DNA from: Bacillota bacterium | GTDB taxonomy: Bacteria > Bacillota > Clostridia > Christensenellales > Aristaeellaceae | Assembly (NCBI GenBank): GCA_023435435.1 | Contig: JAEYRW010000168.1 | Span: 9,993-73,992, forward strand | Direction: 5' to 3' | Length of the DNA: 64,000 bases | In this document: in pieces, positions 42,464 through 51,183 of the stretch | Numbering within the stretch: position 1 is the first letter of the stretch | Layout: each line of letters opens with the position of its first letter | The notes under the pieces: generated by a model | What the model saw: only the letters and a program-made list of their open reading frames with translations | The model's database searches: none | What the model was told of the DNA's origin: nothing | Position numbers and translations under genes: made by a program

Positions 42464-43766
42464 GCGCGAATTTGACGCGTTGATCCGGGCGCGGGCGGGC
42501 GCGGAGGTGTTCAGCGTACCGGAAGAGACCCGGGCGCGGCTTGACCGGGCGCTGGAAGCGGGCGCCCGGCGGCGCGTCTCCCGGCGGGTGCTTCTGGTGG
42601 CCGCCGTCCTGCTCGTTGCCCTGGCGGGAATCGCATACGCGGCGGCCCGGGGCGGCTCTCTGCGGGGCCTCTTCGCGACCAGCGGGGACATCGATCCGTC
42701 GAGCGTGGTGGACGTAAACGCCGCGGGCGGGTCGGCGGATTTTTCCTTTGCCATCGACGAAGCGTACTGGGAGGGCGGACGGCTCTGGTTTTCCTATACC
42801 GTCCGGACGCACGGTGACGGCGCGCGGTTGGTGGCCTTTGAGATTCCGACTTTGGACGGCACGCCCATGGACTATACGGACGCGATTTTTATTGAGGATC
42901 TTTGCGTGACGGTGATCGAGGACGGCGTCAATGAAATCACGGGCGCCTTTACCATGTCGGCGGAGGCCGACGGCGAAGCCCACGCGATTGCCATGCGGGC
43001 GTGGCTCCTGAACCCCATCGTTGAATTGAGGGGCGTCACGGAGGCGGAATACACCCCCGCGTGCGCGGAGGATGGCGCGCTCTGCTACATTGCGGATCAG
43101 GCGCGGGGCGAACTGGGCGGCGGTCCGCGCATCGCGCTCATTGGAATCGACCGGGTGCGCAGGTTCATCGACGCGTCGAGCGACTACGTGTTCGGGCCCG
43201 AAGGCCAGACGGGTCGTCGGCGCGCGCCGGACGTCGCCCTATTCAAGGCGTTGGGCTATGCCGAGGCGGTTCATTCCGCTGGGGTAAGCTTCGAAATTGC
43301 CGGATCTTCGCAGCAGGCGTACCCGGTGACGGGCGTTGCGGAGGACGAAATCGACATGGGCGGCTACACAGTCCGTGTTCCAAAGTTTACGATGACCCAC
43401 TTTGGCATGAACGTTCTCATCCGCGTTTATACGGACGAGAAGGAGGGGCTGCTCGTGGGCCGGAAGTTCGACATCCAAACGGCGGACGGCACATCGCTGG
43501 TCGAGCACTTCGGCAGCTGCTTTACGACGGGCGGCTTGGGGGCGGACGAGGATGGGGTGCCTTGCTTCGAATACGACTACGATTGCAGAGGTTTTTTGCG
43601 GGAAATTCCCGCCCGGGTGCTTCTCGTGCCGTACAAGCGGGAAAACGGCGTGCGGGTTTGGGACGAGGCGCATGCCGTGACGCTGACCCTCGTCGCCGGG
43701 AAAGCGGAGGCGCTCCCGGCGGAAGGGCCGCCGAACCGCGGCGGTTCCGCGGACATGGGGGACTGA
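42456..43766 (+). CDS. Probable anti-sigma factor, single-pass membrane protein (DUF4179-like)
   Basis: 436 aa. A cytosolic N-terminal segment (residues 1-45, MNEREFDALIRARAG), one membrane helix (about 46-63, VLLVAAVLLVALAGIAYAA), then a large extracellular beta-rich domain. It follows the ECF gene with an 8-bp overlap, the usual sigma/anti-sigma arrangement. The outer domain resembles DUF4179-type proteins; no enzyme motif is seen. A strong terminator follows. Confidence 0.75.
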   Translation: MNEREFDALIRARAGAEVFSVPEETRARLDRALEAGARRRVSRRVLLVAAVLLVALAGIAYAAARGGSLRGLFATSGDIDPSSVVDVNAAGGSADFSFAIDEAYWEGGRLWFSYTVRTHGDGARLVAFEIPTLDGTPMDYTDAIFIEDLCVTVIEDGVNEITGAFTMSAEADGEAHAIAMRAWLLNPIVELRGVTEAEYTPACAEDGALCYIADQARGELGGGPRIALIGIDRVRRFIDASSDYVFGPEGQTGRRRAPDVALFKALGYAEAVHSAGVSFEIAGSSQQAYPVTGVAEDEIDMGGYTVRVPKFTMTHFGMNVLIRVYTDEKEGLLVGRKFDIQTADGTSLVEHFGSCFTTGGLGADEDGVPCFEYDYDCRGFLREIPARVLLVPYKRENGVRVWDEAHAVTLTLVAGKAEALPAEGPPNRGGSADMGD

Positions 43767-43780
43767 CCGCCCAACAAGCG

Positions 43781-43816
43781 GGCGCGCGGGGTTTTGATAC
43801 CGCCGCGCGCCTTTTT
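43781..43816 (+). terminator. Terminator after the anti-sigma gene
   Basis: GGCGCGCGG (43781-43789) pairs with CCGCGCGCC (43803-43811), followed by TTTTT. Confidence 0.85.
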
Positions 43817-43845
43817 GTGGTACAATCTGGTGGGGAGGTGTTTCT

Positions 43846-44130
43846 GTGAGCACATATTTCATCGCCAACATTGAGATTCGGGACGAGGGGGAATCCGAAA
43901 AGCATCTCACCCGCGCGGACGGGGTGTTTGCGCGGTTTGCGGCCAGGGATCCGGCGGTGGACCCGGACCCGGAGGCATCGAAGGGCGGGTGGGGCTGTTC
44001 ACGCGTCCTCCTCATCGAATTTCCGGACCGCGCGGCGCTTCTTTCCCGGTATCGCTCCGAGGCATATCAGGAAGTTCTGCAATTCCGGCTGCGTGCGGCG
44101 CGCCGCGATGCCGTGGCCGTCCAGGGATGA
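43846..44130 (+). CDS. Small DUF1330-like protein
   Basis: 94 aa. The N-terminus STYFIANIEIRDEGESEKH and VLLIEFPDRAALLSRYRSEA then YQEVLQFR follow the DUF1330 (dimeric alpha/beta-barrel) pattern. The GTG start at 43846 follows GGGGAGGTG. It overlaps the next gene by 4 bp (ATGA). Function unknown; the fold occurs in mono-oxygenase-like proteins. Confidence 0.75.
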   Translation: MSTYFIANIEIRDEGESEKHLTRADGVFARFAARDPAVDPDPEASKGGWGCSRVLLIEFPDRAALLSRYRSEAYQEVLQFRLRAARRDAVAVQG

Positions 44131-44714
44131 GCGCCCGGGCGCGGCGGGAGTGCGCGCACTTTTCGGTTTTTTACCGCCCCGGAAGCCCGGCGGAAGCGGC
44201 GCTCGACGCCATTTGCGCCGACCAGGAGGCGTGCTATGCCCGGGTCGCGGCGGCGCTGGGCGTCGAAATGGAGAAGAAAATCCGGCTCTGTCTGTGCGAT
44301 TCCCGGGCGGCGCTGGCAGCGGAAACCGGCTGCCCGCCCGCCAACGCGCTGACCCTCGACGTCGATCTCATCCATGCGGTCTACGGCCCGGACTCGAAGT
44401 ACGAGGGTCCCCACGAGGTGGCGCACATTCTCTCGTACCAAATCGCGATTCCCGAATCCCTCTTTCTCCGCGAGGGTCTCGCCATGCACTTTGACGGCGC
44501 CTGGCACGGGGAGAAAAACGACCAGGCGGCGGCGCGGATTCTGCGCGAGCACCCGGAGATTTCCCTCCCGGCCCTCATGGACAACGCTGCCTTTGAAGCG
44601 CTTCCCGATGGGATCACGTATCCCCTGGCGGGGGCGTTTGCGACCTCTTACATTGAAGAACATGGCATGGACGCCTATCTGGCGCTTTACCGGTCGGGGA
44701 AACGGGCGCGGTAA
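44127..44714 (+). CDS. Putative zinc metallopeptidase (gluzincin, peptidase-MA-like)
   Basis: 195 aa soluble protein. The zinc motif HEVAHI (HExxH, about residues 94-98) is followed 21 residues later by LFLREGLAMHFDG, whose Glu is the third ligand of gluzincins. The C-terminal half (YPLAGAFATSYIEEHGMDAY) resembles the helical tail of peptidase-MA domains. No signal peptide. Coupled to the DUF1330-like gene upstream. Substrate unknown. Confidence 0.7.
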   Translation: MSARARRECAHFSVFYRPGSPAEAALDAICADQEACYARVAAALGVEMEKKIRLCLCDSRAALAAETGCPPANALTLDVDLIHAVYGPDSKYEGPHEVAHILSYQIAIPESLFLREGLAMHFDGAWHGEKNDQAAARILREHPEISLPALMDNAAFEALPDGITYPLAGAFATSYIEEHGMDAYLALYRSGKRAR

Positions 44715-44739
44715 CGCCGGGGCGCAAACGCCCCGGCGT
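44714..44739. terminator. Bidirectional terminator between convergent genes
   Basis: ACGCCGGGGCG-CAAA-CGCCCCGGCGT, a perfect 11-bp stem. It lies between the plus-strand peptidase gene and the minus-strand anti-sigma gene. Confidence 0.85.
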
Positions 44740-44743
44740 CGGT

Positions 44744-45703
44744 CTATTTCAGGGATTCGGCGAGGGAGATGAGCGCGTCCCGCGTCATACGGTTGGTCAT
44801 CAGCGTATAGTCGATGTACGCGAATGTGTCGGGCGCAATGCCGTCCCAATATTGGTCGGGGTGGAAGAAGCCCTCCATCTCCGGGATTTGCGCGATGGCG
44901 GCAACGTGCCGGTACTCCTCGGAACCGAGGAACAGCGCGTGCGCCATGTTGGGCAGATCGAGCACCTCGTAGCTCTCGTCCGCGCTGACGCTGATGCTGT
45001 ACTCGTCAATGTCTGTGGGAGAAAGATCGGCATAGAGGCTCAAATACGATCCGTCCGCGCCCCGGAAGTCCACCGAGTAGTCGCTCACGAGAACATAAAT
45101 GCCCGCGCCGGGCTTCACCTTGGTCAGCGCCGCGCCTTCCGCCAGCGCCTCTGTCTCGACGGCTGCCCGGTCGAGGATGTCCGCCGTAAAGTAGAACTCA
45201 CAGGACGCGGCTTCGAATGTGTAGCCGTCCGGCGCTTCCGTCATCCGGAGAAACGGCGTGCCGCTTTCGCCCAGAAATTCGTTCAGCTCGGCCAGGGAGG
45301 AAAACGTCTTCTGACATCCCCTTGCCGATCCGCTGTGGTCCTCCCAACTGATCTCCCAGTATTCTCCCTCCGGCTGACCATCCAGAATCTGATCCTCATA
45401 CGCGGCGCGCGTCTGCGCGTCCTCTGCGCCGGACGGAGCCGGGGTTGGGGTGGCGTAGGGCTCCTGCGGTGTGTCCTCTGAGATCTTCTTGCCCGTCCAG
45501 TCGATCTCGCCGCTGAAGTAGCCCGCGGCCAGCGCCGTGCCGATCAAAAGAAGCAACGCGGCGGCTGCCACCAATGCCACCGTTCCGATCTTGTGCCTTG
45601 TCTTCATGGGTTCCTCCTTCAGTCCGTCCAGGGTGCTCTTCATCCTGAGATGGAAGCCCTCCGGCGTCGGAGGAAACGCATCGCCCAACCGAAATTCCTT
45701 CAC
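44744..45703 (-). CDS. Probable anti-sigma factor, single-pass membrane protein
   Basis: 319 aa. The GTG start at 45703 overlaps the sigma gene's stop (GTGA), with GGAGGAATTGCC upstream. A short cytosolic part (about residues 1-37), a membrane helix (about 38-60, VALVAAAALLLLIGTALAAG), a Thr/Pro-rich linker (TPTPAPSGAED) and an extracellular domain without a recognised family. Its position after an ECF gene gives the call. The open frame extends further upstream through the sigma gene but is not coding there. Confidence 0.72.
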   Translation of the reverse strand: MKEFRLGDAFPPTPEGFHLRMKSTLDGLKEEPMKTRHKIGTVALVAAAALLLLIGTALAAGYFSGEIDWTGKKISEDTPQEPYATPTPAPSGAEDAQTRAAYEDQILDGQPEGEYWEISWEDHSGSARGCQKTFSSLAELNEFLGESGTPFLRMTEAPDGYTFEAASCEFYFTADILDRAAVETEALAEGAALTKVKPGAGIYVLVSDYSVDFRGADGSYLSLYADLSPTDIDEYSISVSADESYEVLDLPNMAHALFLGSEEYRHVAAIAQIPEMEGFFHPDQYWDGIAPDTFAYIDYTLMTNRMTRDALISLAESLK

Positions 45704-46164
45704 GGCAATTCCTCCTTCATGCCCTCGCGCAGCCGCTTTCGCCCTTGGCTGAGCCGCCATTTGACCGTACCCGCCGGGATTTTCAAAATCCCCGCCACGT
45801 CCTCTACCGGATACCCCTCCACGTAATGGAGCGTCATCGCGAGCCGCAGTTTTTCGGGCAGCGCGGTGAGCGCCGCCATGAGCGCGGCGTCCTCCTCGGG
45901 CCTTGCCGCGTCCAGATCCGGCTCCAGGGGCACGGTGGGCGGGCGCCGCCTTTGGATGTTTCTGCACTCGTTGATGAGGATGCGGGTGAGCCAGGTGTCG
46001 AAAAACCGTTCCTCCCGGAGGGAGTCCCGGCTTCGCCACGCGCGGATCAGCGCCTCCTGCACGGCGTCCTCGCAGTCCGCATCCGCGCGGAGCAGTGTGC
46101 GCGCCACGCGGTAGAGCTTGCGCTCGCAGGCCATGGCCCGCGCGGCGAACGCGGCTTTGTCCAT
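45700..46164 (-). CDS. ECF-type RNA polymerase sigma factor
   Basis: 154 aa. Region 2 (LRADADCEDAVQEALIRAWR, FDTWLTRILINECRN) and region 4 (LHYVEGYPVEDVAGILKIPA followed by GTVKWRLSQGRKRL) are intact. I choose the ATG at 46164 (MDKAAF) after GGGAG; in-frame starts further upstream lie in the promoter region. It forms an operon with the membrane protein downstream and is divergent from a TetR gene. Confidence 0.9.
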   Translation of the reverse strand: MDKAAFAARAMACERKLYRVARTLLRADADCEDAVQEALIRAWRSRDSLREERFFDTWLTRILINECRNIQRRRPPTVPLEPDLDAARPEEDAALMAALTALPEKLRLAMTLHYVEGYPVEDVAGILKIPAGTVKWRLSQGRKRLREGMKEELP

Positions 46165-46201
46165 CGTCACAACTCCCATCTTTGATCGGCCGATCTGCCT
46201 G

Positions 46202-46229
46202 TTAGACGCAACGATCATCGCCCAGGTTG
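46202..46229 (-). promoter_or_regulatory. Putative ECF-sigma autoregulatory promoter
   Basis: On the minus strand CAACCT (46224-46229) and CGTCTAA (46202-46208) are 15 bp apart, about 38 bp before the sigma start. The AAC / CGTC pair is typical for ECF recognition. Confidence 0.5.
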
Positions 46230-46246
46230 GTTTTTGGATAATTTGG

Positions 46247-46274
46247 TTGACATTGGTTTTTAACGTGCTAAAAT
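46247..46274 (+). promoter_or_regulatory. Promoter of the TetR-family gene
   Basis: TTGACA (46247-46252) and TAAAAT (46269-46274) with a 16-bp spacer, about 42 bp before the TTG start. The inverted ECF promoter is adjacent, so the two divergent genes share this region. Confidence 0.7.
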
Positions 46275-46316
46275 GATACCACGATTGCGCCACTGGCGCG
46301 GGAGGAGGCGGTCTGG

Positions 46317-46946
46317 TTGAGGCATTCGCCGTTGACATCCGAGGAGATCAGGCAAGCGGTCTACGAGGCGGCGAAGGCGTGCTTTCTGTCGGACGGAATC
46401 GCCGCCACGGAGATGAAGAAAATCGCGGCCGACATCGGGATCGGGCGTTCGACATTGTACCGCTACTTTCCCAGCAAGGAGCTGCTGGCCGTGCTGGTCG
46501 CGGCCGAGATGATCGACGGGCTGCTGTTTGCCGACCTCGTGCCGTGCATTGACCCGGCGCTGGACGGTTACGGCAAGACGCGCGCCTTTTTTACCCTGTA
46601 CATCGAACGGCTGCGGGAGCGGCCGGACGTTCTGCGCTTTTTTCTGGAATATGACTCCATGCTTTCCCGCGGGAACGCCGACTTTCCCGAGCGCCGCGCC
46701 TTCGAGGCGCGCGTCTTTGCGGACCTCGAGGGAATCGCCGCCTTTGTCCGGGAAGGGCAGGCGGACTTGAGCGTCCGCGCGGACGTGGAGCCCGTCGCCT
46801 TTGCCGTCATGCTCGTCAATTCCGCGGTGGGTCTGGCCCAGCGGTTTCTTACGCACACAACCGGCGAGGGGGAGCGGTACGGGCTGGATATTTCCATGCT
46901 GCTCAGGCTCCAGACCGATCTAATTTTGCGCGCCATCAAGGCATGA
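46317..46946 (+). CDS. TetR/AcrR-family transcriptional regulator
   Basis: 209 aa. The N-terminal helix-turn-helix is ATEMKKIAADIGIGRSTLYR followed by YFPSKELL (residues about 30-57). The C-terminal ligand domain is helical and unrecognised. The TTG start at 46317 follows GGGAGGAGG. It is monocistronic with a terminator. No transporter is next to it; it may act on itself or on the divergent sigma operon. Confidence 0.86.
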   Translation: MRHSPLTSEEIRQAVYEAAKACFLSDGIAATEMKKIAADIGIGRSTLYRYFPSKELLAVLVAAEMIDGLLFADLVPCIDPALDGYGKTRAFFTLYIERLRERPDVLRFFLEYDSMLSRGNADFPERRAFEARVFADLEGIAAFVREGQADLSVRADVEPVAFAVMLVNSAVGLAQRFLTHTTGEGERYGLDISMLLRLQTDLILRAIKA

Positions 46947-46969
46947 CCGCCCGCAAGGGGCGGTTTTTT
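46947..46969 (+). terminator. Terminator after the TetR gene
   Basis: CCGCCC-GCAAG-GGGCGG followed by TTTTTT. Confidence 0.85.
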
Positions 46970-46994
46970 CATCAAATAGAAGGGAGAACCGGAC

Positions 46995-48062
46995 ATGAAG
47001 CGGATTGAAAATTTGGTGGCGTTTCCCACGGATGCGGAATCGAGCCCCTTCTTCGGGGCGCTGGCGACCGCGCTTCTGCCCGCGCTGGGGTATGCGGAGG
47101 ACACGCCCTTTTACTGCGCCCCCAAAGGGTCTTTCTGCGTCCGGTGCGGCGGCTGCGGCGCGAAGACAGCGCTTCAAAAGCACCATTTGCAGCTTTACCA
47201 CGATGACAGCACCCGCACGGGCGCGGCGCTTCTCTGGTCTGAACCGGAGACGGACGATGGGCTTGTGGACCACGTCATGGACATTGCCGGACTTGCGTGG
47301 AAACGGCTTTCCCCCGACGATGGCAGGGAAGCGGTGCAGCGCGCGCTGACGCAGGCCGTCGATGCGGGGTTCCCGGCGCTTCTGAAGCTGGGTGACGGGC
47401 GGGACTGGCGCGTGGTGGCGGGATACGACGAAGCTGGGCGGCTGTACGGACTGGATTCACGCGCCCGCGCCGACGGGAACGGGGACGACGGCCGGTTCTC
47501 CCTCGCGGACTGCTTTTCCCGGTTCCGCTCGGCCATTGTGGTGACGGGCCGAACGCCTTCGCGGGGAACGCTCGCCGATTCGCTGGCGCGCATGATCGCG
47601 GCGCTGGAAAGCGCGGGCACGGACGCGCTGGAAAAGACGGTTCTGGAAAAAATCGACGCCGCGACGCCGGAAACGGCCTATGAAACGGCGCTCTGGCTGA
47701 ACGGCGTTGTGGGCTACCCCATCGAGGCGCGCTGGCACGCCGCCGAGTGTGCGGGCGCGACGCTGATGCGCATGACGGAAAATCAGGCGGTGCGGGACAG
47801 CCTCTTCGCCGTCGTGCGCCAGTACGTGTTCGACGGGGAATTGGACGCCACCCACGGCACCTGCTGGAAGATCTGGGGCCTTTTGGGCGTTGGCCCCGAG
47901 ACCGGCTACGCCGTCCCGCCCGATCGCGCCGCCGGGCTCGCGGAACCCGCGACAAAGGCGGAACTCAAGCGGCTGTTTGCCATCGTGTTCCGGAACGACC
48001 GGATTGTGCTGGGATTTTTGCGGGGCGCGCATGAGGCCCTGGGAGGGGCGACATCAAAATGA
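46995..48062 (+). CDS. Uncharacterised protein, possibly cysteine-peptidase-like
   Basis: 355 aa, soluble. The N-terminal quarter carries FCVRCGGCGAKTALQKHH, a Cys-rich patch. Then FPALLKLGDGRDWRVVAGYD followed by YGLDSRA recalls the His/Asp half of C39/papain-like folds (the W-xVVxGYD pattern), which is only suggestive. The remainder is helical. The ribosome site GAAGGGAG precedes the ATG at 46995. It overlaps the next gene by 4 bp (ATGA), so the two probably work together. Confidence 0.6.
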   Translation: MKRIENLVAFPTDAESSPFFGALATALLPALGYAEDTPFYCAPKGSFCVRCGGCGAKTALQKHHLQLYHDDSTRTGAALLWSEPETDDGLVDHVMDIAGLAWKRLSPDDGREAVQRALTQAVDAGFPALLKLGDGRDWRVVAGYDEAGRLYGLDSRARADGNGDDGRFSLADCFSRFRSAIVVTGRTPSRGTLADSLARMIAALESAGTDALEKTVLEKIDAATPETAYETALWLNGVVGYPIEARWHAAECAGATLMRMTENQAVRDSLFAVVRQYVFDGELDATHGTCWKIWGLLGVGPETGYAVPPDRAAGLAEPATKAELKRLFAIVFRNDRIVLGFLRGAHEALGGATSK

Positions 48063-48844
48063 CGGAAGGCGTCTATATTGGGGAGGACATCGAGATCGTC
48101 GCGGCGGGAGCCTATGTCATTACATACCGCAGAAGCCGCCCGGGGAATTTTCTGGAGTCGCTTCTCTACCGCGACGGCGCTTGCGTCGGCGTCTGCCGCA
48201 CCAGTCCGGCGCTGACCGCTCGGGGCGCGGAGCCGGACGTCTGGCGGTGGGCGTTTGTCTTTCACGGCGAAGTGCGCGCCACGGACGACGAAATGCGCGC
48301 AAAAATCGGCGTGCGGCACGCCATTGCGGCGACGGACGGCGGCGTCCGCGCCGAATTTGGGGACGGAATTCTCTGTGAGGCGGCCCTTGATGAGCGGATT
48401 GAAAAGGCGCCCCCCGCCCCCGCCGTTTCGGCGGAAACCGTCGGCGAATGCTGGCGGCTGTGGACGATGGGGGTGCGCGAGGAAATCTTCCCCGTGGAGG
48501 GGCGCGAGACGTTCATCGGCGTCACCATCGACACCGCGCGGCACATGTACATCTTTGAGATGACGCCGGGTTCGGTCTACTGCCGCGCCGCGCGGTACGT
48601 CTCCACCAACCGGGGCGTGGTGTTCAACCAGAACTTCCGGCAGGGCGGCGAGGCGTACATGATCCCCGACAACCGGGCAGCACGGGAAACACTGCCCTGG
48701 GATGCGGCGCGGTTCCGCGCGGACGCCTGCTTCTGGGACGACCGGAGCGTCTACTGGTCCCTCATCTCCTTTGCGGAGGACGAGATCGTTTTGAATGGCT
48801 GCAACGGTGGGATTTATCGGCTGAAGAAACCGTCAGCGGTATAA
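48059..48844 (+). CDS. Uncharacterised protein, beta-rich (MoaF-like pattern)
   Basis: 261 aa, soluble, beta-rich. YRRSRPGNFLESLLYRDG near the start, then FIGVTIDTARHMYIFEMTPG and AYMIPDNRAARETL later. The paired strands resemble lipocalin-like MoaF domains in composition only. It is coupled to the gene upstream, and its 3' end overlaps that of convergent purA by 12 bp. Function unknown. Confidence 0.6.
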   Translation: MTEGVYIGEDIEIVAAGAYVITYRRSRPGNFLESLLYRDGACVGVCRTSPALTARGAEPDVWRWAFVFHGEVRATDDEMRAKIGVRHAIAATDGGVRAEFGDGILCEAALDERIEKAPPAPAVSAETVGECWRLWTMGVREEIFPVEGRETFIGVTIDTARHMYIFEMTPGSVYCRAARYVSTNRGVVFNQNFRQGGEAYMIPDNRAARETLPWDAARFRADACFWDDRSVYWSLISFAEDEIVLNGCNGGIYRLKKPSAV

Positions 48845-50107
48845 AATCGCTTCCCGCGCGGGACCGTTTGACACCATCTTAATGGGGCATTCGAGCTGCT
48901 TCTCGATGAAATCCACATAGTTTTTCGCCTCGTCCGGGAGGTCGGCGTAGCGCCGGACATCCCGGATGTCGCGCTTCCAGCCGGGCAGGCGCGCGTAGAC
49001 GGGCTTTGCGCGGTTGAGCTTGGGCGTGGCGGGGAAATCCGCCGTCTGTTCGCCGTCGATTTCGTAGGCCACGCACACCGGAATCTCGTCCAGGTAGCCC
49101 AGGACGTCGATGAGCGACAGCGCTACCTCCGTCGCGCCCTGAACCTCCACGCCGTACCGGGTTGCCACGGCGTCGAACCAGCCCATCCGCCGGGGACGGC
49201 CCGTCTTCGCGCCGAATTCGCCGCAGTCGCCGCCGCGCCCGCGCAGCTCGTCGGCCGCCGGACCGAAGATTTCCGTGGTGAACGCCCCCGCGCCAACACA
49301 GCTGGAATACGCTTTCACCACGGCAACCACCTCCGCGATTTCCCGGGCCGGGATGCCCGCGCCCACCGCCGCGAAGCCCGCCAGCGGCGACGAGGACGTG
49401 ACGAAGGGATAGATGCCGTTGTCCGGGTCGCGCAGCGCCCCCAGCTGGCCCTCGAGCAAAATCCGCTTGCCCGACCTGCGCGCGTCCGAAAGCAGACGGC
49501 GGGCGTCGACGACGTGGGGGCGCAGCTTCTCCCGGAAGGAAGCGACGTAGGCTTCAAGCGTCTCCACCGTGGGGAATGCCACGTCCCCGTAAAGCGCGCG
49601 CGACTGAACCGCTTTTGTCTCCGCCACGCGGCGGAGTTTTTCCGAAAAATCCCCCTCGTAGAGTTCCGCCAGCTGGAAGCCGACCTTCAGGCTCTTGTCC
49701 GCGTAAAAGGGCGCGATGCCGGATTTGGTCGAGCCGAAGCTCATCTTCCCGAGCCGCGCCTCTTCCCATTCGTCGAACAGAATGTGGTAGGGCATCACCA
49801 GCTGCGCGCGCTCCGAAACCAGCACGCGCGGCGCGGGTACGCCGCCCTTCTCAAGCGCCGCCAGTTCGCCAAAAAAGCTCACCGGGTCGAATGCCGCGCC
49901 CGGGCCAATGAGATTGACCACCCCCGCCCGGAACACGCCGGAGGGGAGGATGTGCAGCGCGAATTTGCCGTATTCGTTGATGACCGTGTGGCCCGCGTTG
50001 GCGCCGCCCTGGTAGCGCACCACCATGTCCGCCCCGCCGGCCAGAAGGTCTGTGATCTTGCCCTTTCCCTCGTCGCCCCAGTTGCCGCCCACGATTGCCT
50101 TCGCCAT
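48833..50107 (-). CDS. purA: Adenylosuccinate synthetase
   Basis: 424 aa, normal length. The GTP-dependent enzyme joins IMP and aspartate in AMP synthesis. Motifs: VGGNWGDEGKGKITD (P-loop and catalytic Asp; His in GGANAGHTVINEYGKF), FGSTKSGIAPFYADK, LLEGQLGALRDPDNGIYPFV, VVKAYSSCVGAGAFTTE, EFGAKTGRPRRMGWFD and KMVSNGPAREAIL. GGNWGDEG and the EFGAKTGRPRR region fit the archaeal/clostridial type as well as the classic one. The ATG at 50107 follows GGAAAGGACG. A LysR gene lies upstream in the same direction. Confidence 0.96.
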   Translation of the reverse strand: MAKAIVGGNWGDEGKGKITDLLAGGADMVVRYQGGANAGHTVINEYGKFALHILPSGVFRAGVVNLIGPGAAFDPVSFFGELAALEKGGVPAPRVLVSERAQLVMPYHILFDEWEEARLGKMSFGSTKSGIAPFYADKSLKVGFQLAELYEGDFSEKLRRVAETKAVQSRALYGDVAFPTVETLEAYVASFREKLRPHVVDARRLLSDARRSGKRILLEGQLGALRDPDNGIYPFVTSSSPLAGFAAVGAGIPAREIAEVVAVVKAYSSCVGAGAFTTEIFGPAADELRGRGGDCGEFGAKTGRPRRMGWFDAVATRYGVEVQGATEVALSLIDVLGYLDEIPVCVAYEIDGEQTADFPATPKLNRAKPVYARLPGWKRDIRDVRRYADLPDEAKNYVDFIEKQLECPIKMVSNGPAREAILYR

Positions 50108-50130
50108 GAAAATCACGTCCTTTCCCGGCC

Positions 50131-50159
50131 AGTATACGGGAAAGGGCGTCATTCGTAAA
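50131..50159 (-). promoter_or_regulatory. Promoter of purA
   Basis: TTTACG (50154-50159) and TATACT (50131-50136) with a 17-bp spacer on the minus strand. It is preceded by an AT-rich stretch (50160-50190) with TATCT/AGATA half-sites that could bind the adjacent LysR protein. Confidence 0.55.
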
Positions 50160-50192
50160 ATATCTATTTTATATCAGTCGCATAAGATAAAT

Positions 50193-51059
50193 TTATGGGG
50201 TGAGCAGGCGCAGCAGCGCCTCGGCGGCGCGGGAAGCGGGCGCGCCTTTCGTGGCGAGCAGAAAGCGGCGGGGGGGAATGGGCGGATCGATTTTGACCTC
50301 GACGACCTCGCCCGCGTCGAGGGCTGACTGGGCGAAGTCCCGCACCACGCAGCCGACGCCCAGTCCGCGCCGGGCGAACTGAACGATGAGGCTGCTGGTG
50401 GCCAGCTCGAACGCAGGCACGGCCCGCGCGCCGTTCCGGGAAAAAAACGCGTCGACATACCGCCTGGTGGAGGTGTTTTTTTCAAGCAGTACCAAAGGGC
50501 GCGCGGCCAGCGCCGAAAGCGGGAGCGGACCCTCGGGCGCGGCTGACCGGTGTGCGACGAAAATGTCCTCGATGGCCCGGAGGGGGATCGCCTCGGGAAA
50601 GTCCGCGGGTTCCGACACCACGCCGAAGTCGATCAACCCCGCCTCGAGCTTTTTGAGCGTCTCGGGCGTCGGGCCGTTGGTGATTGTGATGCGCACGCCG
50701 GGATAAAGTCGGTGGAATTCCTCCAACCGGGGCAAAAGGAAGAATTCAAGGGTCATGTCGCTGGCCCCCACGGTGATTTCCCCGTCCTCCAGCGCCGCCA
50801 GCGCCCGGACGCGCCGTTCCCCTTGTCCGAGCCGGGCCACGCCCTCCTCCGCCAGGGGAAGCAGCGCCCGGCCCTCGGCGGTCAAAACTACGCCCTTTGA
50901 CGTGCGCCGGAACAGCGCGCAGCGAAGCGCCGCCTCCAGCTGCCGGATCGTCTGGCTGAGGGCGGGCTGGGAGACGTAGAGCGCCTCCGCCGCCCGGGTG
51001 ATGGAGCCGGTCTGCGCCGCCGCCAGAAAGGCGCGGTACCAGTCGAGGCTGATTTCCAT
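50193..51059 (-). CDS. LysR-family transcriptional regulator
   Basis: 288 aa. The winged helix reads FLAAAQTGSITRAAEALYVS then QPALSQTIRQLEAALR (residues about 11-46). A periplasmic-binding-like effector domain follows (LEDGEITVGASDMTLEFFLL, FGVVSEPADFPEAIPL, VQFARRGLGVGCVVRDF). The ATG lies at 51059. It is divergent from the AraC-type gene (51184) and directly upstream of purA, either of which could be its target. Effector unknown. Confidence 0.9.
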   Translation of the reverse strand: MEISLDWYRAFLAAAQTGSITRAAEALYVSQPALSQTIRQLEAALRCALFRRTSKGVVLTAEGRALLPLAEEGVARLGQGERRVRALAALEDGEITVGASDMTLEFFLLPRLEEFHRLYPGVRITITNGPTPETLKKLEAGLIDFGVVSEPADFPEAIPLRAIEDIFVAHRSAAPEGPLPLSALAARPLVLLEKNTSTRRYVDAFFSRNGARAVPAFELATSSLIVQFARRGLGVGCVVRDFAQSALDAGEVVEVKIDPPIPPRRFLLATKGAPASRAAEALLRLLTP

Positions 51060-51183
51060 AATTTCTCCTTATGGGAAGATGTTCCGCTATTATATTATTG
51101 CAAGAGAACCCGGCTGTCAAGCGCAAGAATGGGCAAGACGCGTGCGGCGGAGACGTGGTAAGCTGTGACGGGGAGGCGAAGGA

